A stretch of DNA of 6,967 nt from Clostridia bacterium. GTDB taxonomy: Bacteria > Bacillota > Clostridia > Oscillospirales > CAG-382. How positions within the stretch are numbered: the stretch's first letter is position 1; the number at the start of each line of letters is the position of its first letter. A program made the translations under genes and the position numbers. Below, in pieces: positions 1-6,008 of the stretch. The notes under the pieces were generated by a model that had not been told where the DNA came from, did not search any database, and saw nothing but the letters and a program-made list of their open reading frames with translations. The stretch spans positions 1-6,967 of the forward strand of contig JAFYOG010000168.1 of assembly GCA_017560285.1 (NCBI GenBank), written 5' to 3'.

Positions 1-221
1 GTATGTTCAACGGGAGCGGAAGTATCGTTGCTAACGTCGTTGGATACTTCGTTGGATACTTCATCCGAAACATCTTCGGATGCATCTTCGGAAACAACGT
101 CAGAGCTTTCGCTGTTATCTGCGGAAACGTCGGGTGCGGAATTTATTATATTTTGGGTGTTTCCGCAAGCTGCAAAAAGCACCACGGAAAGGCATATTAA
201 AGTTAACAATATGGTCTTCAT
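1..221 (-). CDS. Putative lipoprotein, N-terminal part only (runs off left edge)
   Basis: The first 73 codons of a minus-strand gene are visible, starting at an ATG at 221-219. An AGGAG ribosome binding site lies 8 bases upstream. Residues 1-18 form a short lipoprotein signal peptide: Lys2, a hydrophobic core (residues 4-17), then L-F-A-A before Cys19, the likely lipidated residue. Phe at -3 is a less common but tolerated lipobox residue. After Cys19 comes a disordered linker rich in Ser, Asp, Glu, Asn and Val. Residues 43-66 are six back-to-back tetrapeptides of the form (V/A)-S-(E/D/N)-(D/E). Such linkers usually hold a folded domain away from the membrane; that domain is outside the window, so the function is unknown. 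It could be a solute-binding protein, a peptidase or another extracytoplasmic protein. The gene is divergent from the polysaccharide operon and has its own promoter, so a shared function is not implied. Confidence 0.82.
   Translation of the reverse strand, partial: MKTILLTLICLSVVLFAACGNTQNIINSAPDVSADNSESSDVVSEDASEDVSDEVSNEVSNDVSNDTSAPVEH
24..95 (-). repeat. 12-bp-period coding repeat (tetrapeptide repeats) in lipoprotein linker
   Basis: The DNA has a 12-base period here. On the plus strand, CGTTGGATACTT occurs at 38-49 and again at 50-61, and CATCTTCGGA occurs at 71-80 and 83-92. On the minus strand it encodes six tetrapeptides, (V/A)-S-(E/D/N)-(D/E). Perfect adjacent copies suggest recent slippage duplication, so the linker length may vary between strains. 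Confidence 0.8.
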
Positions 222-254
222 TATACGTGCTCCTAAAGTATAATTGCTTTAAAC

Positions 255-283
255 ATTATATACGGCTTTAATTATATTGTCAA
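255..283 (-). promoter_or_regulatory. SigA-type promoter of the lipoprotein gene
   Basis: Read on the minus strand, TTGACA (283-278) is followed after exactly 17 bases by TATAAT (260-255). Both hexamers are perfect consensus. The predicted transcription start is near 248, giving a leader of roughly 27 bases before the ATG at 221. This suggests strong constitutive expression unless a repressor acts here. Confidence 0.85.
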
Positions 284-320
284 CTTATGATTTATTATGT
301 AAATTTAACACTTTAATCAC

Positions 321-349
321 TTGAAATAAGCATTTATATGTGATATAAT
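321..349 (+). promoter_or_regulatory. SigA-type extended -10 promoter of the glf operon
   Basis: TTGAAA (321-326) is followed after 17 bases by a perfect TATAAT (344-349). A TGn extended -10 element precedes it at 341-343. The predicted start is near 356, giving a leader of about 56 bases before glf. No other convincing promoter was seen inside the four-gene operon, so this is the likely driver of all four genes. Confidence 0.85.
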
Positions 350-352
350 TAC

Positions 353-370
353 CCTGTATATGTATATAGG
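353..370 (+). promoter_or_regulatory. Imperfect palindrome at the predicted transcription start (possible operator or 5' hairpin)
   Basis: The 18 bases at 353-370 form an imperfect inverted repeat: CCTGTATA at 353-360 against TATATAGG at 363-370. There is one G/T mismatch (356/367), which would be a G-U pair in RNA. It covers the predicted +1 position. It could bind a repressor or form a small 5' hairpin in the mRNA. AT-rich intergenic DNA makes chance palindromes common, so this is tentative. Confidence 0.3.
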
Positions 371-411
371 TTACTATTTGCCGAAAAATATTGAAACAGA
401 GGTAGTTTGGG

Positions 412-1506
412 ATGTATGATTATTTAATTGTTGGCGCCGGATTGTACGGTGCGGTTTTTGCCCACGAATTGACCAAGCAAGGTAAAAAGTGCTTGGTTAT
501 TGACCGCCGCGACCATATTGCAGGTAATATCTATACCGAAAAGGTAGCAGATATTAACGTGCATAAATACGGCGCGCATATTTTTCATACCAGTAACAAA
601 GAAGTTTGGGATTATGTAAACCAATTTGCAGAGTTTAATAACTATATTAACTGCCCTGTTGCGGTTTATAAGGACGAGCTGTATAATTTGCCCTTTAATA
701 TGAACACTTTCTCTAAAATGTGGGGTGTTAAAACACCTGCAGAGGCAAAGGCAAAAATAGCCGAGCAGGTTGCAGAGCTTAATATTACCGAACCCAAAAA
801 CTTAGAGGAGCAGGCGTTAAGCTTAGTAGGCACCGACGTTTATACAAAGCTTGTTAAGGGCTATACCGAAAAGCAATGGGGCCGCGATTGCAAGGAGCTT
901 CCTGCGTTTATTATAAAGCGTCTTCCCTGCAGATTTATATACGATAACAACTATTTTAACGATAGATACCAAGGCATTCCCATTGGCGGTTATACCGCTA
1001 TGGTAGAAAAGATGCTTGACGGCGTCGAAGTAAGGCTAAATACCGATTATTTCGACCTTATTAAAGAACAGCCCGATATTGCAAAAACCATTGTGTATAC
1101 CGGCTGTATTGACGAATTCTTTGGTTATAAGCTTGGTGCATTACAATATCGTAGCGTTCATTTTGAAACCGAGGAAATCGATTGCGAAAATTATCAAGGC
1201 AACGCCGTTGTTAACTATACCGAGCGCGAAGTGCCTTACACAAGAGTTATAGAGCACAAGCACTTTGAGTTTGGAAAGCAGCCCACCACGGTTATAAGCC
1301 GCGAATATTCTGCGGAATGGAAGCCCGGATTGGAGCCCTATTACCCCGTTAACGACGAAGCAAACGGCGCGCTTTATGCAGAATATAAAAGGCTTGCCGA
1401 CGAGCAAGGCAACGTTATTTTTGGCGGTAGATTAGGTCAATACCGTTATTACGATATGGATAAGGTTATTGCCGCGGCACTAGAAGATTTAAAGGCTATT
1501 ATATAA
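412..1506 (+). CDS. glf: UDP-galactopyranose mutase
   Basis: This enzyme interconverts UDP-galactopyranose and UDP-galactofuranose in the cytoplasm, using reduced FAD. At 364 residues it is the usual length for bacterial enzymes (about 365-390). Residues 4-17 hold the FAD-binding Rossmann motif G8-x-G10-x-x-G13, and Asp31 with the following RRDHIAGN stretch closes the dinucleotide fold. The HKYGAHIFHT segment (51-60), KQWGRD (154-159), the arginine-rich RLPCRF (170-175) leading into YDNNYFNDRYQGIPIGGY (177-194), and the C-terminal GGRLGQYRYYDM (338-349) are all family hallmarks. They include the arginines that bind the substrate diphosphate (Arg174 and Arg340 by likely correspondence). The start is fixed by AGAGGT at 398-403, 8 bases before the ATG. 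It is the first gene of the operon, 30 bases ahead of the first glycosyltransferase, which argues that the glycan contains galactofuranose. No damage to the frame was seen. Confidence 0.96.
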   Translation: MYDYLIVGAGLYGAVFAHELTKQGKKCLVIDRRDHIAGNIYTEKVADINVHKYGAHIFHTSNKEVWDYVNQFAEFNNYINCPVAVYKDELYNLPFNMNTFSKMWGVKTPAEAKAKIAEQVAELNITEPKNLEEQALSLVGTDVYTKLVKGYTEKQWGRDCKELPAFIIKRLPCRFIYDNNYFNDRYQGIPIGGYTAMVEKMLDGVEVRLNTDYFDLIKEQPDIAKTIVYTGCIDEFFGYKLGALQYRSVHFETEEIDCENYQGNAVVNYTEREVPYTRVIEHKHFEFGKQPTTVISREYSAEWKPGLEPYYPVNDEANGALYAEYKRLADEQGNVIFGGRLGQYRYYDMDKVIAAALEDLKAII

Positions 1507-1522
1507 ATTTTTATATAAATTT
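1499..1522 (+). repeat. Perfect 12-bp tandem duplication across the glf stop codon
   Basis: TTATATAAATTT occurs at 1499-1510 and again immediately after at 1511-1522. The first copy contains the last codons and TAA stop (1504-1506) of glf; the second lies just before the next ribosome binding site. A slippage duplication explains the second copy and sets the glf-GT spacing. Confidence 0.75.
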
Positions 1523-1536
1523 TAGAGGTAATTGAA

Positions 1537-2715
1537 ATGAGTATACCAAAGGTTTCAGTTGTAATTCCTTGTTATAACGTAGAAAAGTATTTACATCAAT
1601 GCTTGGACAGCGTTATATATCAATCTTTGCAGGATATCGAAATTATCTGCGTTAACGACGGCAGTACCGATTCCACATTGGATATTATAAAGGAATATGC
1701 CCAGAACGATAGCCGTGTAAAGTATATCGATAAGCCCAACGGCGGTTATGGCGAAAGCATGAACCGCGGTTTTGATATGGCAACCGGCGAATATATTGGC
1801 ATTATTGAATCTGATGACTATGCAGATTTGGATATGTTCGAAAAGCTTTATAACTGCGCCAAGGAAAATAATCTTGACGCGGTAAAATCCGGCTTTTACT
1901 ATTATTATTCCAAGCCCGAATCGGTTAATATTCCCAACCCCATCGCTTCGGACATTGTGTGCAAAAAGACTTTCTGCCCCACTACCGACATTAAATCGAA
2001 GATGGAAATGGTAGAATTCTTTAACATAAAGCCTACTATTTGGTCTGCCATTTACAGAAAAGATTTTATCAGAGAAAACAATATTCGATTTAACGAAACT
2101 CCCGGTGCTTCGTTCCAGGACACAAGCTTTAATTTTAAGGTTTGGGTATGTGCTAAGCGCGTTCGATTGATGAAGGATTGCTTCTTGCATTACAGACAGG
2201 ATAACGAGGCATCTTCTATTAATAACCCCGGCAAGGTTTATTGCGTATGCGACGAATATGACGAGATTGAAAGATTCCTTGATTCCCGTCCTCTTGATAA
2301 AAAGAAGCTTCAGCCTATTGTCGTTAGAATTAAGTTCGATACATACTGTTGGAATTACGAAAGACTTTCCGAACAGCTTGCAGGCGAATTTATAATGCGG
2401 TTTAACAAGGATTTTGTTAAATACCAGCAGGATGACACCTTGCGCAAGGAATATTTCGAATGGTACAAATGGCAACGGGTTCACCAAATTATCGATGACC
2501 CCGACCTATACCACGAAATTTACACAAAGACAAAGAAGGGCGAGCCCGCGCCCGAATTCCCTACCACCAAGCCCAGAGAACGCTATAAGGTTAACGGTAA
2601 GGATGCACCTATGCTCGTTGATAAATGCATTAGCGGGTTCTATTGTGTTAAGCAGCACGGTTTCTTCTATACTATCAAATTAGGGTTTAAAAAGCTTACA
2701 AGGAGGTCAAAATAA
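1537..2715 (+). CDS. Family 2 glycosyltransferase (GT-A fold), first of two
   Basis: This enzyme likely transfers a sugar from a nucleotide donor to a lipid-linked surface-glycan precursor at the inner face of the membrane. The GT2 domain starts at once: VSVVIPCYN (6-14), CVNDGSTD (38-45) for nucleotide binding, NGGYGESMNRG (68-78), and an E-S-D-D (91-94) in place of the usual D-A-D-D metal-binding motif. A PGASFQDTSF segment (189-198) holds the candidate catalytic Asp195, preceded by Gln instead of the commoner Glu. Residues from about 225 to 392 form a C-terminal region with many aromatic and basic residues but no obvious membrane segment. AGAGG at 1524-1528 sits 8 bases before the ATG. The last codons carry the ribosome binding site of the next gene, and the two genes overlap by one base. 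Sitting right behind glf, it is a candidate galactofuranosyltransferase, but the donor cannot be read from the sequence. Confidence 0.9.
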   Translation: MSIPKVSVVIPCYNVEKYLHQCLDSVIYQSLQDIEIICVNDGSTDSTLDIIKEYAQNDSRVKYIDKPNGGYGESMNRGFDMATGEYIGIIESDDYADLDMFEKLYNCAKENNLDAVKSGFYYYYSKPESVNIPNPIASDIVCKKTFCPTTDIKSKMEMVEFFNIKPTIWSAIYRKDFIRENNIRFNETPGASFQDTSFNFKVWVCAKRVRLMKDCFLHYRQDNEASSINNPGKVYCVCDEYDEIERFLDSRPLDKKKLQPIVVRIKFDTYCWNYERLSEQLAGEFIMRFNKDFVKYQQDDTLRKEYFEWYKWQRVHQIIDDPDLYHEIYTKTKKGEPAPEFPTTKPRERYKVNGKDAPMLVDKCISGFYCVKQHGFFYTIKLGFKKLTRRSK

Positions 2716-2717
2716 TG
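2701..2717 (+). promoter_or_regulatory. Consensus ribosome binding site and TAATG overlap coupling the two glycosyltransferases
   Basis: A perfect AGGAGG (2701-2706) lies inside the last codons of the upstream glycosyltransferase, 8 bases before the next ATG. The stop TAA (2713-2715) shares its last A with that ATG (2715-2717). This arrangement fixes the start and suggests translational coupling, so the two enzymes are likely made in similar amounts. Confidence 0.85.
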
Positions 2718-3677
2718 AACGGACTTCCTATTAAAATTTCGGTTATTATACCTATATACAACGTTTCTGAATATTTAAACATGAGCCTTGGCAGCTGCGC
2801 CGAGCAGACCTTGAACGACGTTGAATTTATTTGCGTTAACGACGGCAGCACCGACGATTCTTTGGAAATTGTAAAGGCTTTTGCAGAAAAGGACCACCGT
2901 TTTAGAATTATCGATAAAGAAAACGGCGGTATATCCTCTGCCCGCAACGCAGGCTTAGATGCTGCTTTGGGCGAATATATTATGTTCTTGGATGCCGACG
3001 ATTATCTTGAACCTAACGCTTGCGAAAGAGTTTGGTTGGAAAAATTAGAAGCTCCTACTGACGTTGTTATTTTCAGTGCGAACATATTCCCCCGTAACCC
3101 TATGCCCATTCCTTGGTATTATGCAGTTTTAACCTGTCCTACCCGCCGCTATTGGGAATTTGAAAGCAAGGTATTGTTTGAAGAACCCAGCGCAAAGCCC
3201 TTTATTTGGCATCAGGCGTTTAAGAAATCTATTATTGATGAGCACAATATTCGTTTCGACGAGAATATTAAGCAAGGCGAAGACCAAATATTTATATTTA
3301 AGTTCTATCCCTATGCAGAAAACTTCTGTTTCTTGCAGGATAGACTGTATAATTACCGTTGGTACAGAGAAAATTCCGCAATGTGGAAATTTACTCAAAA
3401 CGGCAATCTTGATGGCAGAATAGAAGCTCATCTTTTGGTTGTTGAAGCGATCGCAAAGCATTGGCACAGCGAAGGCTTTATTGAAAAATACGGTTTGGAA
3501 TTTACCAAATGGGCTATGGATTTCCTTGCAGTTGATATTTTGGATAAAAAGGTTCAATCTAAAGAAAAGCATTTTGCAAGTATGAAGGATATTGCAAATA
3601 CATACGGGCTTAGAAAATATTTCTCTAAGCTATCGGGTAAATCTCGCAAATTGGCTAAAAGAATCCCCAAAGTTTAA
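2715..3677 (+). CDS. Family 2 glycosyltransferase (GT-A fold), second of two
   Basis: This 320-residue enzyme has a canonical GT2 layout: KISVIIPIYN (7-16), CVNDGSTDD (40-48), the NGGISSARNAG motif (70-80), the D-A-D-D metal-binding motif (93-96), and GED (188-190) holding the likely catalytic base Asp190. The length is typical for surface-polysaccharide GT2 enzymes. No membrane segments are evident; the strongly basic C-terminus (KLSGKSRKLAKRIPK) may help it sit at the membrane surface. Its start overlaps the upstream gene by one base (TAATG). The two glycosyltransferases share a similar N-terminal half and a matching W-x(13)-NIRF-type segment before the catalytic aspartate (Trp165 to Phe181 here, Trp169 to Phe185 upstream), which fits an old tandem duplication followed by divergence. 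It probably adds a successive sugar of the same repeat unit. Donor and acceptor are unknown. Confidence 0.92.
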   Translation: MNGLPIKISVIIPIYNVSEYLNMSLGSCAEQTLNDVEFICVNDGSTDDSLEIVKAFAEKDHRFRIIDKENGGISSARNAGLDAALGEYIMFLDADDYLEPNACERVWLEKLEAPTDVVIFSANIFPRNPMPIPWYYAVLTCPTRRYWEFESKVLFEEPSAKPFIWHQAFKKSIIDEHNIRFDENIKQGEDQIFIFKFYPYAENFCFLQDRLYNYRWYRENSAMWKFTQNGNLDGRIEAHLLVVEAIAKHWHSEGFIEKYGLEFTKWAMDFLAVDILDKKVQSKEKHFASMKDIANTYGLRKYFSKLSGKSRKLAKRIPKV

Positions 3678-3695
3678 CGAAACGGCGGTTTTATA

Positions 3696-5975
3696 ATGAA
3701 TAAAACTATAAATATTGTACCTAAAGACAAGTGTACCGGTTGCGGAGCTTGTTATAACAAGTGCGCAGTATCTGCCATTAAAATGGAATATGATAACGAG
3801 GGATTTATTTTCCCCAAGGTTTTGGACAACTGCATTGATTGCGGCGCTTGTCAGGCGGTATGCCCTGCTCTTAACCCTATTGAACCCTACGAAACCCCCG
3901 AAAGCTATGCGGTTTGGGCATCGGACGAGGTTCGATTAAACAGCTCCTCCGGCGGTATGTTTAGCATTATGGCCGAATACGTTTTAAAAAACGCAGGTGC
4001 TGTATGCGGTGCCGCTTATACCAAGGATTATAAGCTTGTTCACCACGTTTGGGCAGAGAACGAAAAGGAATTGGCGCCTTTGCGCGGTTCTAAATACGTA
4101 CAAAGCGATACTGAATTAACCTTTAAACAGGCTAAGAAATATTTGGATAGCGGCAGAATGGTTTTATATACCGGTTGCCCTTGCCAAATTGCAGGCTTGT
4201 ATAAATACCTTGGTAAAGATTACGATAATCTTTATACTGCGGATATAGTATGCCACGGTTCGAACTCGGTTAAAGCTTATCAATCTTTTATTAAAGAGTT
4301 TTCCGAAGGTAAAAAGATTGCAAAAGTGAATTTTAGAGATAAGGTTCATTACGATTGGTCAACACCTACCGTGGTTTATCTTGAAAACGGTGAAGTTAAA
4401 AAATCTGCCTGGAACGAAAGCAATTGGAACAAAGGATTTTTGGAAGGGGTTTTCAATCGATTGAACTGCCACCAATGTGTTTATGCAAAAGCGGAACGCA
4501 TTGCAGATATAACCTTGGCTGATTGTTGGCAAGTACACAGATATAACCCCAAATACGACGACCGCAAGGGTACTTCTCTTGTTCTTGTTAATTCCGCAAA
4601 AGGAAAAGAGTTATTTAAAAAATTAAAATCCAAAATGAAGCTGTGTGAAAAGGTCCCCTTGGAGGAAATGCGTAAATACAACGGTCAGCTCAACAGACCC
4701 GCTGCAATGCATCCCTGCAGAAAGTACTTTTTCTCGCATTTGGATAAATACGGTTATCACAAGGCATTGTGGTATGGCCGCGGAATGCGCTTTGACGTTG
4801 GTATAGTTGGTTGGTGGTTTGCTTCTAATTACGGTAGCTCTCTTACCTATTATGCCCTTGGTACCATTTTGCAGAATATGGACAAGCCGGTTATAATGAT
4901 ACCTATTTCTAAGCCCAACGGAACACCTTGGGAACCCGAAATTAAGTACACGGTAGATTTTCTTTCTAAACACTTTAGAATTGCTAACAAACGTGAATTC
5001 CACAAAATGCACGAGTTTAACGTTTTCTGCGATTCCTTTATGCTTGGCTCTGACCAAATGTGGACAGGCAGCAGTACTAACCTTGTTGGTTATACCTTCT
5101 TCCTTGATTTTGTAGATAAGGACAAGAAGAAAATTGCCTTCTCTACTTCCTTTGGACAAAGCGATTTTATTGCGGATGAAAACGTAACTGCAACCGCAGG
5201 CGATTATTTAAGACGCTTTGATGCAGTTAGTGTAAGAGAACAAACCGGCGTTGACGTGTGCAAAAAGCGTTTTGGTGTAAATGCCGAGCAAATTATGGAC
5301 CCTGTATTTTTCTGCGATAGAAAGGATTACGATAAGCTTTGCGAAGGCATTAATGATCCTATCGATAAGAAATACCTGTTGTGTTATATTTTAGACCCTA
5401 CCCCCGAAAAGCAAGAAGCGGCAAAGGCTATTGCCGAAAAGGAAGGGTTGGAAATTATTGCACTTATGGGTCTGCGTGAACAGCCCGTTACGAAAGAAAA
5501 GTGGACTGTTGGCACAGTATTGCCCAGAATATCCTCTGAACAGTTTATATATTATATGAAAAACTGCTCTTATTTGCTTACCGACTCTCACCACGGCACC
5601 TGCTTTGGTATTATTTACGAAAAGCCTTATGCAGCGTTGGTTAATGCAAACAGAGGTGCAACACGTTTTGAAACCGTGGCTTCTGCTCTTGGATTAAAGG
5701 ATAGATTGTTCTACAATCCCTTGGACGTATGCAAATCCAAACGCGCTTACGAGCCTATAGATTATACTAAGGTTGCCGAAAAGCTTAAGCCCGAGGTAGA
5801 ACGTGGTATGAAGTGGCTAAACGACGCTTTGGAATGCCCCGCGAAGAAAAATTCCGAAACGATCCGTACAATCAAAGCGGAACGCGACAGAATGGTTGCG
5901 GGTATGTCTAACAGAATTGCGTATTTAGAAAGACGAAACAGAGAGTTGGAAAAAGAACTTAACAGCAAGAAATAA
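3696..5975 (+). CDS. Fusion: FrhB-like iron-sulfur flavoprotein + polysaccharide pyruvyl transferase
   Basis: Residues 13-23 and 46-56 are two CxxCxxCxxxC ferredoxin motifs, predicting two [4Fe-4S] clusters. Residues about 70-340 match the coenzyme F420 hydrogenase/dehydrogenase beta subunit family: SSSGGMFS (83-90), RGSKYVQS (130-137), YTGCPCQIAG (158-167), DIVCHG (183-188), CHQC (258-261) and DITLADCW (271-278). The cysteines at 161, 163, 186, 258, 261 and 277 could hold a further cluster, and the family binds flavin. From about residue 366 a polysaccharide pyruvyl transferase domain (CsaB/ExoV type) begins: GWWFASNYGSSLTYYAL (372-388), LGSDQMW (450-456), SFGQSDF (485-491), MDPVFF (534-539) and the family signature TDSHHGT (629-635). 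This domain would add pyruvate from phosphoenolpyruvate to a sugar. Residues about 720-757 look like a coiled coil. The two halves are often separate neighbouring genes. The start follows a weak GGCGG site, 18 bases after the previous stop. The frame is open throughout. Confidence 0.9.
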   Translation: MNKTINIVPKDKCTGCGACYNKCAVSAIKMEYDNEGFIFPKVLDNCIDCGACQAVCPALNPIEPYETPESYAVWASDEVRLNSSSGGMFSIMAEYVLKNAGAVCGAAYTKDYKLVHHVWAENEKELAPLRGSKYVQSDTELTFKQAKKYLDSGRMVLYTGCPCQIAGLYKYLGKDYDNLYTADIVCHGSNSVKAYQSFIKEFSEGKKIAKVNFRDKVHYDWSTPTVVYLENGEVKKSAWNESNWNKGFLEGVFNRLNCHQCVYAKAERIADITLADCWQVHRYNPKYDDRKGTSLVLVNSAKGKELFKKLKSKMKLCEKVPLEEMRKYNGQLNRPAAMHPCRKYFFSHLDKYGYHKALWYGRGMRFDVGIVGWWFASNYGSSLTYYALGTILQNMDKPVIMIPISKPNGTPWEPEIKYTVDFLSKHFRIANKREFHKMHEFNVFCDSFMLGSDQMWTGSSTNLVGYTFFLDFVDKDKKKIAFSTSFGQSDFIADENVTATAGDYLRRFDAVSVREQTGVDVCKKRFGVNAEQIMDPVFFCDRKDYDKLCEGINDPIDKKYLLCYILDPTPEKQEAAKAIAEKEGLEIIALMGLREQPVTKEKWTVGTVLPRISSEQFIYYMKNCSYLLTDSHHGTCFGIIYEKPYAALVNANRGATRFETVASALGLKDRLFYNPLDVCKSKRAYEPIDYTKVAEKLKPEVERGMKWLNDALECPAKKNSETIRTIKAERDRMVAGMSNRIAYLERRNRELEKELNSKK

Positions 5976-5976
5976 C

Positions 5977-6007
5977 AAAAAATGCACTTCATTTGAAGTG
6001 CATTTTT
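5977..6007. terminator. Bidirectional intrinsic terminator between convergent genes
   Basis: AATGCACTTCA (5981-5991) pairs perfectly with TGAAGTGCATT (5994-6004), giving a realistic 10-bp stem with an ATTT loop. The flanking A run (5977-5980) and T run (6003-6007) extend the stem and supply the U-tract in either direction. It starts 2 bases after the operon stop, and the convergent gene stops at 6009, so one hairpin serves both transcripts. Confidence 0.93.
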
Positions 6008-6008
6008 A

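Noticed and set aside
38..92. Short regular repeats as a possible CRISPR array
   Set aside because: The repeat unit is 12 bases with no spacers and lies in frame within a protein-coding linker.
3..243. Plus-strand open frames rich in Ser, Thr and Asp at the left edge
   Set aside because: They are complements of the repetitive lipoprotein linker on the minus strand, which has a lipobox, a ribosome binding site and a consensus promoter. The plus-strand frames have none of these.
1591..2487. Long antisense open frame (298 codons) inside the first glycosyltransferase gene
   Set aside because: Its codons line up exactly with the sense codons, so it stays open because the sense gene rarely uses TTA, CTA or TCA codons. 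The sense protein has clear GT2 motifs and this one has none. No ribosome binding site was seen.
3129..3572. Antisense open frame of 147 codons inside the second glycosyltransferase gene
   Set aside because: It has the same register as the sense codons and the same codon-bias explanation; the sense strand encodes a recognisable enzyme.
4623..5159. Antisense open frame of 178 codons inside the fusion gene
   Set aside because: It is aligned with the sense codons across the pyruvyl transferase domain, with no domain features of its own.
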